The position numbers were made by a program, and so were the translations under genes. Positions 19,863 to 29,404 of a DNA stretch of 64,000 nucleotides are shown here, piece after piece; the first letter of the stretch is position 1; every line of letters starts with the position of its first letter. The stretch is from Legionella jamestowniensis. GTDB taxonomy: Bacteria; Pseudomonadota; Gammaproteobacteria; Legionellales; Legionellaceae. The notes under the pieces are model-generated. The model was not told the origin of the DNA and did not search any database. It worked only from the letters and a program-made list of their open reading frames with translations. Location: assembly GCF_001467745.1 (NCBI RefSeq), contig NZ_LNYG01000008.1, forward strand, positions 180,001-244,000, given 5' to 3'.

Positions 19863-20756
19863 ATGGACTTTAACGCTAATTACTTCCCAATCAGTTATAT
19901 TTGCGCCGAAACAGGCGTCAATCCTGTTACATTAAGAGCTTGGGAGCGCCGCTACGGCTTAATCCATCCTAAGCGGACTATAAAAGGGCATCGTCTTTAC
20001 ACTCACGATGATGTGATGTTAATTAAACAGATACTATTTCTAATGGGCAAGGGGCACTCTGTCTCAAAAATTAAGCCGTTGCTGTATGAAGGAGGGGGCA
20101 AAATATGGCATGCCGTTCCAGCCGATGGCTTGCAATCCAGTTTTCAGGGTATTATTCAAATGTTAGAGGAGCTTGATCAAAAAGGTTTAAGCAATGCATT
20201 AAATACCTTGTATTCTGTTTACTCAATGGAACAGTTTGCTGATTTGGTTTATCCACAACTGTTGGAGTATCTGGAAAATCAGGTTTGGTTAGGGCGGGCT
20301 TGTGTAAGTGCGCAGCGAGCCCTTCTTTTAGACTCGTTAGAGGCTAAACTTTATCAAAATCTTTATCAAACGAAAAAAAGAGCGCGAAAAAAACCTTATT
20401 TAGTAATGGGTTTTCTACCAACTACAGGGCAGCAAAAAATAGCTAACATTCATGGCTTAATGATAGCGAATATCCTGAAAGATTATGATCACAAAGTTGA
20501 TTTTTTATCATCTATCGATACAGCGGCTGAGTTATTTAATTTAAGCAAACAATTTTCTTCTAAGACGCTGGTTATATTTACCACAGCAGAATCCTTTACC
20601 GTAAAAAATATCTTACATGACATTAAATTAAGGAACATTTCTAACATGGCCATCAGTCTGGTTTCTCCAAATAATGCTTTGGTTGAATCATTAGAGGTTT
20701 GGTCGCTATTGCCTAGCCGTTTTACAGAGATTTATGGTTCTTTGAACAGATTATGA
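19863..20756 (+). CDS. MerR-family transcriptional regulator with degenerate B12-binding-like domain
   Basis: A 297-aa protein. Residues about 8-75 form a MerR-type winged helix (ISYICAETGVNPVTLRAWER, RYGL, GHRLYTHDDVMLIKQI). The middle and C-terminal parts resemble the CarH/Litr helical plus Rossmann-like cobalamin module (YLVMGFLPTTGQQKIANIHG... and TLVIFTTAESF). The Dx/ExHxxG motif that supplies the lower cobalt ligand is absent; the equivalent loop reads GQQKIANIHGLMIA. A regulator of this type probably senses something other than light-sensitive adenosylcobalamin, or only dimerises. AAGGA lies 9 bp before the ATG. The gene is divergent from the MFS transporter, which may be a target. Confidence 0.8.
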   Translation: MDFNANYFPISYICAETGVNPVTLRAWERRYGLIHPKRTIKGHRLYTHDDVMLIKQILFLMGKGHSVSKIKPLLYEGGGKIWHAVPADGLQSSFQGIIQMLEELDQKGLSNALNTLYSVYSMEQFADLVYPQLLEYLENQVWLGRACVSAQRALLLDSLEAKLYQNLYQTKKRARKKPYLVMGFLPTTGQQKIANIHGLMIANILKDYDHKVDFLSSIDTAAELFNLSKQFSSKTLVIFTTAESFTVKNILHDIKLRNISNMAISLVSPNNALVESLEVWSLLPSRFTEIYGSLNRL

Positions 20757-20990
20757 TTAAGATTGGTTGTTGCTAGCGTCCAGCAGCTTAGCGAAGCAGC
20801 CCTAGGCCTATAAATTCGACCTATTTATCATCCTTACAAGAGAATAGCAATATAAGAATTCAAATTAAACAGCTAGAATACAAATCCTTTTTATCAAATT
20901 AATTGGGTATAGCCGAATCTGTGGTATCCTAGGAACCTTATTATTTAAAGACTAATTTAATTTTTGTTATATAGATAGGGCATTAGGCTT

Positions 20991-22160
20991 ATGCATACTG
21001 AGGCAGTATTTTATACCATTTTTTTAATTTTTGCTGGTGCAGCCATACTTTCCACGATAGTACTTTACACCAAACAGTCATTGCTCGTTGCCTATATTTT
21101 ATTGGGTGCTATGCTGGGTCCCTGGGGGTTTAAGCTCGTTTCAGACGTAAGTGTCGTACAGCAAATTGGTGATATTGGTATTGTATTTTTGCTTTTTCTA
21201 TTAGGACTACATCTTCAGCCTCAAAATTTAGTACATATGTTGAAGAAAATTACATGGATTGCCATTATAAGCTCTGTTCTGCTCGCCGTGATCGCCTATT
21301 CTATCGGTCGCTGGTTTGGTCTGGGAGTGACTGAATCTTGGATTCTAGGCGCTGCCATGATGTTTTCCAGTACAATTATTGGATTAAAATTATTACCCAC
21401 AACCATTTTGCACCACCAGCATACGGGTGAAGTAATGATTAGTATTTTGTTGATGCAAGACGTCATTGCTATCGTGGTATTAATTTTAATTAATGGCGCT
21501 CAAGGTGGTGGTTTTGCCTGGAATGATCTTCTATTGGTGGGCATTTCCTTGCCGGTAATGACCTTTTTAGGATTTGTAATTGAACGTCATATTCTTGTTA
21601 AATTATTGGCTCGGTTTGATAGAACCCAAGAATATGTTTTTTTACTTTCCATTGGATGGTGCCTTGGCATGTCTTTTCTTGCGCAAAAGCTGGGGCTATC
21701 AGAAGATATTGGAGCATTTGTTGCAGGGGTAACGCTTGCCTCAAGTCCAATTTCACTTTATATCGCTGAAAGTTTAAAACCTTTGCGTGATTTTTTTCTC
21801 GTTATGTTTTTCTTTTCTATCGGTGCTACATTTAATTTTTCGTTTGCAGCCCAGGTGGTAATCCCTGCTTTCATTCTTGCTTTTTTAATGTTAATTATTA
21901 AACCATTGTTATTTAACTTTCTTTTAAGTAAATCAGGCGAAAAAAAATCGGTAGCACGTGAGGTAGGGGTGCGATTAGGCCAAGCGAGTGAATTTTCGCT
22001 CTTGGTGGCTAGTATTGCTCTCAGCACTAAACTGATTTCTGAAGTAGCAGCGAATTTAATTCAGGCTACTACGATTTTAACATTTATTGTGTCGTCTTAT
22101 CTGGTGGTGTTGAAGTACCCAACACCAATTGCCCTGTCTGATAAAATGCGTAAGGATTAA
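20991..22160 (+). CDS. Monovalent cation:proton antiporter of the CPA2 family
   Basis: A 389-aa integral membrane protein with about 12 hydrophobic segments and the CPA2/KefB-type core: QQIGDIGIVFLLFLLGLHLQ near the N-terminal end, QDVIAIVVLILING, and LSEDIGAFVAGVTLASSP. Related proteins exchange K+ or Na+ for H+ across the inner membrane. It ends soon after the transport domain and lacks the C-terminal TrkA-N (RCK) regulatory domain of KefB/KefC and YbaL, so it is a short form. It starts after a 234-bp gap with no gene, and ampE follows after 2 bp, which suggests an operon. Ion specificity cannot be judged. Confidence 0.85.
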   Translation: MHTEAVFYTIFLIFAGAAILSTIVLYTKQSLLVAYILLGAMLGPWGFKLVSDVSVVQQIGDIGIVFLLFLLGLHLQPQNLVHMLKKITWIAIISSVLLAVIAYSIGRWFGLGVTESWILGAAMMFSSTIIGLKLLPTTILHHQHTGEVMISILLMQDVIAIVVLILINGAQGGGFAWNDLLLVGISLPVMTFLGFVIERHILVKLLARFDRTQEYVFLLSIGWCLGMSFLAQKLGLSEDIGAFVAGVTLASSPISLYIAESLKPLRDFFLVMFFFSIGATFNFSFAAQVVIPAFILAFLMLIIKPLLFNFLLSKSGEKKSVAREVGVRLGQASEFSLLVASIALSTKLISEVAANLIQATTILTFIVSSYLVVLKYPTPIALSDKMRKD

Positions 22161-22162
22161 AA

Positions 22163-22918
22163 ATGAAATTATTTGTTATTGTCCTTTGTTTACTGAGTGA
22201 ACGTTATCTCGTTCATACAGTCTCACACAATAGATTTTACTGGTTTTCTTCTTATTTTATTGGTATTAGCGAGAAATTACGTACTACCGATACTTCTTTA
22301 TTTAGCCAGGCCTTAATCCTGCTTGCTGTGGTGTTACCTCCCATCGTATTACTCTGGATAATTTTTTATATATTTGGTCCTATTGTTTTTGGTTTAGTTG
22401 GTTTGCTGCTTAACCTTGTCATTTTTTATTATTGCTTAGGCCCAGAAAATCCTTTCTATCCTGTAAGGGCTGAGGATGAAACACAAGATAATGAAGGATT
22501 AGTTGGAAATTATTTTGCCAAAGTGAATGGACAATTATTTGCAGTAATTTTTTGGTATATTGTCACAGGACCCCTGGGGATAGTTTTTTATCGGCTGGTT
22601 TCTTTATGCAGGGCTCACCAATCTACAACCCAACTTGCCCAAGATATCACTGATGTTATGGATTGGATACCCGCACGATTGACCGCTCTGTTGTATTTAC
22701 TCGTCGGTAATTTCCAAAAAGGGATTCATTTTTTTATGCAAATGTTTTTTTCAGTGCCTGAAAAAAACGATATTCTATTAAGCAATGGCGGTTTGTTGGC
22801 TGCCCGAACGAATGAAAATGACCCAGTGCCTATACCTTATGCAGAAAGTTTGGTCGAGCATGCCTTGGTTGTCTATTTAGTTTTTTTGGCATTGTTTACT
22901 CTTGTATCCTGGTTGTAA
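22163..22918 (+). CDS. ampE: AmpE-like inner-membrane protein (CobD/CbiB superfamily)
   Basis: A 251-aa membrane protein with four or more hydrophobic segments. It matches AmpE by its start (MKLFVIVLCLLSERYL, compare E. coli TLLVLIFERL) and by DVMDWIPARLTALLYLLVGNF, corresponding to E. coli VLDWVPVRLAGVVYALIG. AmpE was described with AmpD in beta-lactamase regulation, but its true activity is unclear; the fold is shared with CobD/CbiB. No ampD is adjacent here. It starts 2 bp after the antiporter stop. Confidence 0.8.
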   Translation: MKLFVIVLCLLSERYLVHTVSHNRFYWFSSYFIGISEKLRTTDTSLFSQALILLAVVLPPIVLLWIIFYIFGPIVFGLVGLLLNLVIFYYCLGPENPFYPVRAEDETQDNEGLVGNYFAKVNGQLFAVIFWYIVTGPLGIVFYRLVSLCRAHQSTTQLAQDITDVMDWIPARLTALLYLLVGNFQKGIHFFMQMFFSVPEKNDILLSNGGLLAARTNENDPVPIPYAESLVEHALVVYLVFLALFTLVSWL

Positions 22919-22956
22919 GTAAAACGAATAATAAACCCATAATAGACGAGTCAACT

Positions 22957-23340
22957 ATGATAAAAGTTATTGTCGGTGCAATAGTGTGTTGTGTGTTGCT
23001 GGTTTCATGCAAGACACATGTGATATATACTACCAAAAGCAAAAGCCAGATTGCTGCATGTCAATTGGCGTGCGAATGTAAAGCAACTGCTTGTAAGCAA
23101 ACTTGTCGAAACAACTGCCCACGTTGTTGTGCATCTTCGACGCAATCGACAGTAAAAACGTATAAACGTTATAAACATGAAGTGTGTGTAAAAGGTGATT
23201 TTCTCACGCTTCAGTTGAATTCCTTCCGTGATCCACTACAATGCCGCAAAACGACTTGTGATTGTCGTGCTGACTATCAAGTATGCATGCAAGCATGCAG
23301 TGGAATGGTTTTTAAGAGCTTGCGACCAGTATGTCCCTAG
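22957..23340 (+). CDS. Cysteine-rich lipoprotein, function unknown
   Basis: A 127-aa protein with a lipoprotein signal ending in the lipobox LLVSC (Cys18). The mature part is very cysteine-rich: 18 Cys in all, including CQLACECKATACKQTCRNNC, a CC pair, and CRKTTCDCRADYQVCMQACS. The spacing recalls disulfide-knit or metal-binding repeats, but no named family was recognised. It sits 39 bp after ampE and 24 bp before aceE, in the same orientation. Being exported and rich in Cys, it probably depends on periplasmic disulfide formation. Confidence 0.75.
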   Translation: MIKVIVGAIVCCVLLVSCKTHVIYTTKSKSQIAACQLACECKATACKQTCRNNCPRCCASSTQSTVKTYKRYKHEVCVKGDFLTLQLNSFRDPLQCRKTTCDCRADYQVCMQACSGMVFKSLRPVCP

Positions 23341-23363
23341 CTTTAGATTGATGAGGAACATTC

Positions 23364-26027
23364 ATGTTATACCCAAATAGTAACGATATAGATCCAATTG
23401 AAACACGTGAATGGCTGGATGCCTTGCAAGCAGTACTCTCTGTTGATGGAAACGAACGTGCTGCCTTTCTTTTACAAGAGCTGCTTAATAAAGCAAATAC
23501 CGAGGGAGTGAAACTTCGAAGCTCAATTAATACACCTTATCGAAATACGCTTAAACCCCATGAAGAAAAACTGATACCTCCTGACGAAGGGATTGGAAAA
23601 CGAATTGCTGCATTAATTCGCTGGAATGCCGTTGCGATGGTGTTACGAGCAGGAAAGCATGCCCCCGAACTGGGAGGACATATTGCTTCTTATGCTTCTG
23701 CGGCAACGTTATATGAAGTCGGCTTCAACTATTTCTTTAAAGGTCCTAAAGGGGAAAATGGAGGGGATTTAATTTATATCCAGGGACACTCTTCACCAGG
23801 TATTTATGCGCGTGCTTTTCTGGAAGGCCGTTTGAGTGAGCAACAACTGGACAATTTTAGGCAGGAGGTCGAAGTTAATGGGCTTTCTTCTTATCCGCAT
23901 CCCTGGCTAATGGATAATTTTTGGCAATTCCCTACTGTATCGATGGGGTTGGGGCCTTTACAGGCAATTTACCAGGCACGTTTTTTAAAATATCTTGAAA
24001 ATCGCGGTTTAATTAAAGCAGAGGGGCGTAAAGTCTGGGCTTTTCTTGGCGATGGCGAAATGGATGAAGTTGAATCAGTTGGTGCCTTGTCCATTGCCGC
24101 CCGTGAAAAACTGGATAATCTGATTTTTGTAGTCAATTGTAATTTACAGCGACTGGATGGTCCTGTTCGTGGGAACGGTAAAATTATCCAAGAGTTGGAA
24201 GGGTTGTTCCGTGGGGCCGGGTGGAATGTGATTAAAGTCATTTGGGGCGGTCGTTGGGATCCCTTATTTGCCCGTGACGAAAAAGGCATTATGCAAAAAC
24301 GAATGGAAGAGTGTGTGGATGGTGATTATCAGGCTTATAAAGCCAATGATGGTGCCTATGTCCGTAAACATTTTTTCGGCCAATACCCCGAACTTAAAAA
24401 AATGGTAGAGAATATGTCAGATGATGAAATCTGGCGTCTAAATCGTGGTGGGCACGACCCGCAAAAAGTCTATGCTGCTTATGCCCAGGCAGTTGATCAT
24501 CATGGTAGCCCAACTGTTATTTTGGCTAAAACTATTAAAGGTTATGGAATGGGAGCTGCAGGTGAGGGGCAAAATATTACTCACCAGCAGAAAAAAATGA
24601 CCATTGAACAACTTCGTGCTTTCAGGGATCGATTCAGCATTCCAGTGAGCGATGATCAAATAACAGAAATTCCATTCTACCGTCCAGACGAGAACAGCCC
24701 AGAGATCCAATATTTACGTAAACAGCGTGAAGCATTGGGAGGGTATTTACCCGCTAGAAGTAGCGACTTTGAACCTTTAAAGGCACCTGATTTGTCGGCT
24801 TTTTCTGCAGTGACTCAAGGTACCGGTGATCGTGAAATTTCTACGACGATGGCTTTTGTTCGTATTTTATCTGCTTTGCTTAAGGATAAAGAATTAGGTA
24901 AACGCATAGTCCCTATCGTTCCAGACGAGTGTCGAACTTTTGGGATGGAAGGTTTATTCCGTCAAATTGGTATTTATTCACCCGTGGGACAATTATATAC
25001 CCCAGTCGATCATGAACAGGTCATGTATTATCGTGAGGCGAAAGACGGCCAAATTCTTGAGGAAGGTATTAATGAAGCAGGTGCATTTTGCTCGTGGATA
25101 GCTGCTGCGACCTCTTATAGTTCCAATAAATTAGCGATGATTCCATTTTATATTTATTATTCGATGTTTGGTTTTCAGCGCATCGGGGATTTGGCTTGGG
25201 CTGCAGGTGACATGCAAGCAAGAGGGTTTTTATTAGGGGGTACAGCTGGCAGAACCACCCTTGCCGGAGAGGGGTTGCAACATCAGGATGGCCATAGCCA
25301 TATCCTTGCTTCGACTATTCCAAACTGCATCACTTATGATCCAACGTTTGCCTATGAATTAGCAGTTATTATCCAACATGGTTTATATCGAATGTATGAA
25401 AAACAGGATAATGTCTTTTATTACATTACAGTAATGAATGAAAATTACACTCATCCTGACATGCCTGCCGGCGTAGAGGAAGGTATTATTAAGGGGATGT
25501 ATTTACTGGATGAGGCCAAAAAGCCGAGTAAAAAGCATGTTCAATTAATGGGTAGTGGTACTATCCTGCGTGAAGTAATTGCTGCGGCAAAAATGCTTCA
25601 GGATGATTTTGGGATTACCTCTGATATATGGAGCGTTACAAGCTTTAATGAATTAAGACGGGATGGTTTGGCTGTGGAGCGTTATAATCGTTTGCATCCT
25701 CAAGACAAACCGAAACGAAGTTATGTCAGTGAGAAACTAGAAGGTCGTAAAGGCCCTGTTATTGCTGCAACCGATTATATGCGCTTATATGCAGATCAAA
25801 TTAGACCGTACATAAGCGCACCTTTTACTAGTTTGGGTACCGATGGTTATGGACGCAGTGACACTCGTCAACGCTTGCGTCATTTCTTCGAAGTAGATGC
25901 TAAATTCATTGTCATGACGGCCTTAGATGCTTTGGCACAGCAGGATATAGTGCCCAAATCAACCATTGTTGAGGCAATGAAAAAATATGGCATTGATAGT
26001 GAAAAACAGGATCCTGTAACTCACTAA
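23364..26027 (+). CDS. aceE: Pyruvate dehydrogenase E1 component, homodimeric type
   Basis: Thiamine-diphosphate enzyme decarboxylating pyruvate and acetylating the lipoyl groups of AceF. At 887 aa it has the same length as E. coli AceE. The ThDP-binding motif GDGEMDEVES through NCNLQRLDGPV is clear, as are GHSSPGIYARAFLEGR, the E1 catalytic region with HQDGHSHILA, and the family end DALAQQDIVPKSTIVEAMKK. A GAGG-type site precedes the start. It is the first PDH gene of aceE-aceF-lpdA. Confidence 0.97.
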   Translation: MLYPNSNDIDPIETREWLDALQAVLSVDGNERAAFLLQELLNKANTEGVKLRSSINTPYRNTLKPHEEKLIPPDEGIGKRIAALIRWNAVAMVLRAGKHAPELGGHIASYASAATLYEVGFNYFFKGPKGENGGDLIYIQGHSSPGIYARAFLEGRLSEQQLDNFRQEVEVNGLSSYPHPWLMDNFWQFPTVSMGLGPLQAIYQARFLKYLENRGLIKAEGRKVWAFLGDGEMDEVESVGALSIAAREKLDNLIFVVNCNLQRLDGPVRGNGKIIQELEGLFRGAGWNVIKVIWGGRWDPLFARDEKGIMQKRMEECVDGDYQAYKANDGAYVRKHFFGQYPELKKMVENMSDDEIWRLNRGGHDPQKVYAAYAQAVDHHGSPTVILAKTIKGYGMGAAGEGQNITHQQKKMTIEQLRAFRDRFSIPVSDDQITEIPFYRPDENSPEIQYLRKQREALGGYLPARSSDFEPLKAPDLSAFSAVTQGTGDREISTTMAFVRILSALLKDKELGKRIVPIVPDECRTFGMEGLFRQIGIYSPVGQLYTPVDHEQVMYYREAKDGQILEEGINEAGAFCSWIAAATSYSSNKLAMIPFYIYYSMFGFQRIGDLAWAAGDMQARGFLLGGTAGRTTLAGEGLQHQDGHSHILASTIPNCITYDPTFAYELAVIIQHGLYRMYEKQDNVFYYITVMNENYTHPDMPAGVEEGIIKGMYLLDEAKKPSKKHVQLMGSGTILREVIAAAKMLQDDFGITSDIWSVTSFNELRRDGLAVERYNRLHPQDKPKRSYVSEKLEGRKGPVIAATDYMRLYADQIRPYISAPFTSLGTDGYGRSDTRQRLRHFFEVDAKFIVMTALDALAQQDIVPKSTIVEAMKKYGIDSEKQDPVTH

Positions 26028-26041
26028 TTAATCACCTTTTA

Positions 26042-26074
26042 AACAGGTAGCCCGCCATAACTGGCGGAACCTGT
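26042..26074 (+). other. Intercistronic hairpin between aceE and aceF
   Basis: AACAGGT (26042-26048) and CCGCC (26052-26056) pair with GGCGG (26063-26067) and ACCTGT (26069-26074), giving a two-part stem about 11 bp long. There is no T tract, so it is more likely an mRNA-processing or stabilising element, or a partial attenuator, than a full terminator. It ends 8 bases before the GAGG site of aceF. Confidence 0.5.
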
Positions 26075-26091
26075 GTTTGTTGAGGATAAAT

Positions 26092-27705
26092 ATGGCTGAG
26101 ATTCAAATAAAAGTCCCTGATATCGGTGGCGCAACAGATGTTGATGTAATTGAAGTAATGGTTAAGCCTGGGGATGAAGTTAGTAAGGATACACCATTAA
26201 TTACCCTGGAGTCTGATAAAGCAAGCATGGAAATCCCTTCACCTCACGCAGGGAAGGTCAAATCATTACAAGTTAAAGTGGGCGATAAAGTATCAGAAGG
26301 GGACCTCATTTTAATATTGGCAGCTGAGGAAGTTCAAGAGTCCCAAGTTGCATCCACGAAAGTAACAAAAGAAACTGGAGTTGAGGAAAAACCAAACGCA
26401 GAAGGGCCTAAAAAATCTACTACGGCTGGTAGCCGGCGTATGGAAGTTTGCATCCCTGATATTGGTGGTGCAACGGATGTTGATGTCATTGACATTATGG
26501 TGGCTGCTGGTCAATCTATCAAAAAAGATCAATCTATTATTACATTGGAAGGCGATAAGGCTACTATGGATATTCCTTCGCCGGCAGCAGGTGTTGTGGA
26601 AGCTGTCTCTGTAAAAGTAGGGGATAAAGTATCTCAAGGAAGCCTTATTCTAACTTTAAATGCTGAACAAGACACTGCCGGGGATGAAGTAGATTCTTCT
26701 GCAGTGAAAGAGGAAGCACAGCGAGAGCAAGAACAGAAAGCGCCAAAAGAAAAACAAACTCCTGTACAGGTGGCTTCTACGCATACACTTCCCGAGAGCA
26801 CTGTGGGTACCAATATTCCTGCAGGTCCTGCGGTACGGCGTATGGCTCGTGAGTTTGGTATTAATTTGGCTGACGTTAAAGGTAGTGGGCGTAAGTCGAG
26901 AATTACAAAAGAAGATTTGCAAGTTTATGTTAAGACAAGACTAAGTGAAAGGCCGGTTGCGGGCGGCTTTGCGTTGCCTGCTGCCCCCACGGTTGACTTC
27001 AGTAAATTTGGCGATATTGATGTCAAACCGCTTAATAAAATCAAACGATTGACTGGCGCTAATGTTCATCGCTCCTGGATTACAATTCCGCATGTAACAC
27101 AGTTTGATGAGGCTGATATTACTGAACTGGAAGCGTTCAGGAAAACAGCAGGGGATAATGCCGCCCTGAGTGGTCATAAGCTAACGATGTTGGCCTTTGT
27201 AACCAAAGTTGTTAGTAAAGCATTAGCCGTTTATCCACAGTTTAATGCCTCCCTAGATGCGTCTGGGGAAAATTTAATTTATAAAAAATATTTTAACATT
27301 GGTATTGCTGTTGAGACGCCAAATGGACTTGTAGTTCCTGTTATCCGCAATGTTGATAAGTTATCAGTTGCTGAAATTGCTATTGAAATGGGTGAGTTAA
27401 GTAAAAAAGCACGTGAAAAAGGCTTGATGCCTGCGGATATGAGTGGTGGTTGCTTTACCATTTCCAGCTTGGGAGGTATTGGCGGGACGGCCTTTACACC
27501 CATTGTGAACAGTCCAGAGGTCGCTATTCTTGGTCTTTCACGTTCAAGTATCAAACCGGTCTATGAACATGGCGAATTTAAGCCACGATTAATGCTGCCT
27601 TTGTCATTGTCCTATGACCATCGTGTGATTGATGGTGCAGAAGCAGCGCGTTTTTCCCGCTTTATTGCTGAATCTTTGGCGGATATTCGTCGGATTTTAT
27701 TGTGA
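26092..27705 (+). CDS. aceF: Pyruvate dehydrogenase E2, dihydrolipoyl acetyltransferase
   Basis: Core of the PDH complex, which transfers acetyl groups to CoA. The 537-aa protein contains two lipoyl domains with the modified Lys in LESDKASMEIP (about residue 43) and LEGDKATMDIP (about 156), a Pro/Ala/Glu-rich linker, an E1/E3-binding domain (AGPAVRRMAREFGINLADV, about 243-280) and the catalytic domain with SYDHRVIDGAEAARF (His about 510). E. coli has three lipoyl domains; two is a common alternative. ATG 26092 with GAGG six bases upstream is preferred over the upstream ATG at 26077. Confidence 0.96.
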   Translation: MAEIQIKVPDIGGATDVDVIEVMVKPGDEVSKDTPLITLESDKASMEIPSPHAGKVKSLQVKVGDKVSEGDLILILAAEEVQESQVASTKVTKETGVEEKPNAEGPKKSTTAGSRRMEVCIPDIGGATDVDVIDIMVAAGQSIKKDQSIITLEGDKATMDIPSPAAGVVEAVSVKVGDKVSQGSLILTLNAEQDTAGDEVDSSAVKEEAQREQEQKAPKEKQTPVQVASTHTLPESTVGTNIPAGPAVRRMAREFGINLADVKGSGRKSRITKEDLQVYVKTRLSERPVAGGFALPAAPTVDFSKFGDIDVKPLNKIKRLTGANVHRSWITIPHVTQFDEADITELEAFRKTAGDNAALSGHKLTMLAFVTKVVSKALAVYPQFNASLDASGENLIYKKYFNIGIAVETPNGLVVPVIRNVDKLSVAEIAIEMGELSKKAREKGLMPADMSGGCFTISSLGGIGGTAFTPIVNSPEVAILGLSRSSIKPVYEHGEFKPRLMLPLSLSYDHRVIDGAEAARFSRFIAESLADIRRILL

Positions 27706-27776
27706 TGGCATTTGATTAGTAGGTAACGTCCTATGGCTTGTCTGCAAGACTAAAGAAACTAACTAGTTTGTTGGAT

Positions 27777-27795
27777 CCCGCACATAAAATGCGGG
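27777..27795. repeat. GC-rich hairpin between aceF and lpdA
   Basis: CCCGCA (27777-27782) and TGCGGG (27790-27795) flank a 7-nt loop. The preceding bases, TTGGATCCCGC, match the start of the right arm of the palindromic repeat at 55766-55846, so this may be a shortened relative of that family. It lies in the 146-bp gap between aceF and lpdA and could also weaken transcription into lpdA. Confidence 0.45.
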
Positions 27796-27851
27796 GCGTG
27801 GGCGAAAATAGGTTAAATAAGTAGTTTTATGATAATTAACGAGGCGTTGAG

Positions 27852-29279
27852 ATGAGTGGAGTTAAAACAGATGTAGTGGTATTGGGAAGTGGTCCTGGTG
27901 GTTATACTGCGGCGTTTCGTGCTGCAGATTTGGGCAAGAAAGTAGTTCTCATTGAACGTTTCGACACCCTTGGAGGTGTTTGTTTAAATGTAGGATGTAT
28001 TCCTTCAAAAGCATTACTGCATATTGCCAAGGTAGTCGATGAATCTCATGAAATGGCGGAGCAGGGTGTTACTTTTGGTAAGCCGAAATTCGATAACAAA
28101 AAACTTGTTGCCTGGAAAAATTCTGTTGTTAGCAAGTTAACCAGTGGATTAAAGGCGCTTTCTAAACAACGGAAAGTAGAGGTAATTACTGGAGTTGCCA
28201 AATTCTCAGGAACGCACCAAGTGACTGTGCAGGGAAAAGACGGCACTACCACGATAGTGGATTTTGAAAATGCCATTATTGCTGTTGGTAGTGAGTCTAT
28301 TAACTTACCTTTTATTCCTGAGGACCCTCGTATTTTTAGTTCTACAGGTGCTTTAGAACTAGCGGACATTAAAGGAAGCATGCTCGTGTTAGGAGGGGGA
28401 ATTATTGGCTTAGAAATGGCCACAGTTTATTCCGCACTGGGTGTAGAAGTCACTGTTGTTGAGTTTATGGATCAGTTAATCCCAGGTGCGGATGCTGATT
28501 TAGTGAATGTCTTACAAAAGAGAATGGCTAAAAAGGGCGTTAAGTTCTTGCTAAAAACTAAAGTCACTGCAGTTGAAGCAAAAAAGGATGGCATTTACGT
28601 TTCAATGGAAGGCCAACATGGTACTGAAAAACCTCTTTGTTTCCAGCAAGTTTTGGTGTCTGTAGGAAGAAAACCCAATGGCGGCACCATTGATGCAGAA
28701 AAAGCAGGGGTTAATGTTGATGAGCGCGGTTTCATTAAAGTCGACAAGCAATTGCGTACGAATGTTCCTCATATTTACGCAATTGGAGATGTCATAGGCC
28801 AACCGATGCTTGCACATAAAGCCATTCCTGAGGGAAGAGTGGCTGCTGAGGTTATCGCTGGAATGAAACATTATTTTGATCCTAAATGTATTGCCAGTGT
28901 TGCTTATACTGATCCAGAAATTGCTTGGGCAGGGCTAACTGAGAAAGAAGCAAAAGAAAAGAGTATTCCCTATGAGAAAGGGGTATTTCCCTGGGTTGCA
29001 AGCGGCCGTGCTTTGAGCATGGGACGTGAGGAAGGAATGACCAAACTTTTATTTTGTCCGGAAACGAGCCGCATTCTTGGTGCTGGTATTGTGGGTGTCA
29101 ATGCTGGCGATTTAATTGCCGAAACTGCTTTGGCAATTGAAATGGGTTGTGATGTAGAAGATATCGCCTTAACCATTCATCCACATCCTACCTTGTCGGA
29201 ATCAATTGCGCTGGCCTCAGAAGTATTTGAGGGAACTATTACGGATTTGTATATGCCTAAAAAGAAAAAAGATAAGTGA
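27852..29279 (+). CDS. lpdA: Dihydrolipoyl dehydrogenase (E3)
   Basis: FAD enzyme that reoxidises the dihydrolipoyl groups of E2 with NAD+, shared by PDH, 2-oxoglutarate dehydrogenase and the glycine system. The 475-aa protein has the FAD dinucleotide fold (VVLGSGPGGYTAAFRAADLG), the redox disulfide CLNVGCIPSK (Cys44 and Cys49), an NAD-binding GGGIIGLEMA, the second FAD motif IYAIGDVIGQPMLAHKA, and a C-terminal dimer interface with the active-site HPHPTLSE. It is the last gene of the PDH group. Confidence 0.96.
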   Translation: MSGVKTDVVVLGSGPGGYTAAFRAADLGKKVVLIERFDTLGGVCLNVGCIPSKALLHIAKVVDESHEMAEQGVTFGKPKFDNKKLVAWKNSVVSKLTSGLKALSKQRKVEVITGVAKFSGTHQVTVQGKDGTTTIVDFENAIIAVGSESINLPFIPEDPRIFSSTGALELADIKGSMLVLGGGIIGLEMATVYSALGVEVTVVEFMDQLIPGADADLVNVLQKRMAKKGVKFLLKTKVTAVEAKKDGIYVSMEGQHGTEKPLCFQQVLVSVGRKPNGGTIDAEKAGVNVDERGFIKVDKQLRTNVPHIYAIGDVIGQPMLAHKAIPEGRVAAEVIAGMKHYFDPKCIASVAYTDPEIAWAGLTEKEAKEKSIPYEKGVFPWVASGRALSMGREEGMTKLLFCPETSRILGAGIVGVNAGDLIAETALAIEMGCDVEDIALTIHPHPTLSESIALASEVFEGTITDLYMPKKKKDK

Positions 29280-29382
29280 TGTGTTTTCGCGTTCAATAAT
29301 TCAGGTTTATAAGGGCTCTTCTTGTGCAAAACGGCAAGCCTTATTACCTCTATATCACTTATCGAATACCATTTATCCCTAC

Positions 29383-29404
29383 ATACCGTGCTAAGGCACG
29401 GTAT
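29383..29404. terminator. Strong stem-loop downstream of lpdA
   Basis: ATACCGTGC (29383-29391) pairs perfectly with GCACGGTAT (29396-29404) around a 4-nt TAAG loop, about 100 bp after the lpdA stop. A T tract does not follow immediately; a run of T occurs about 30 bases later. It probably ends or protects the PDH transcript. Confidence 0.5.
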
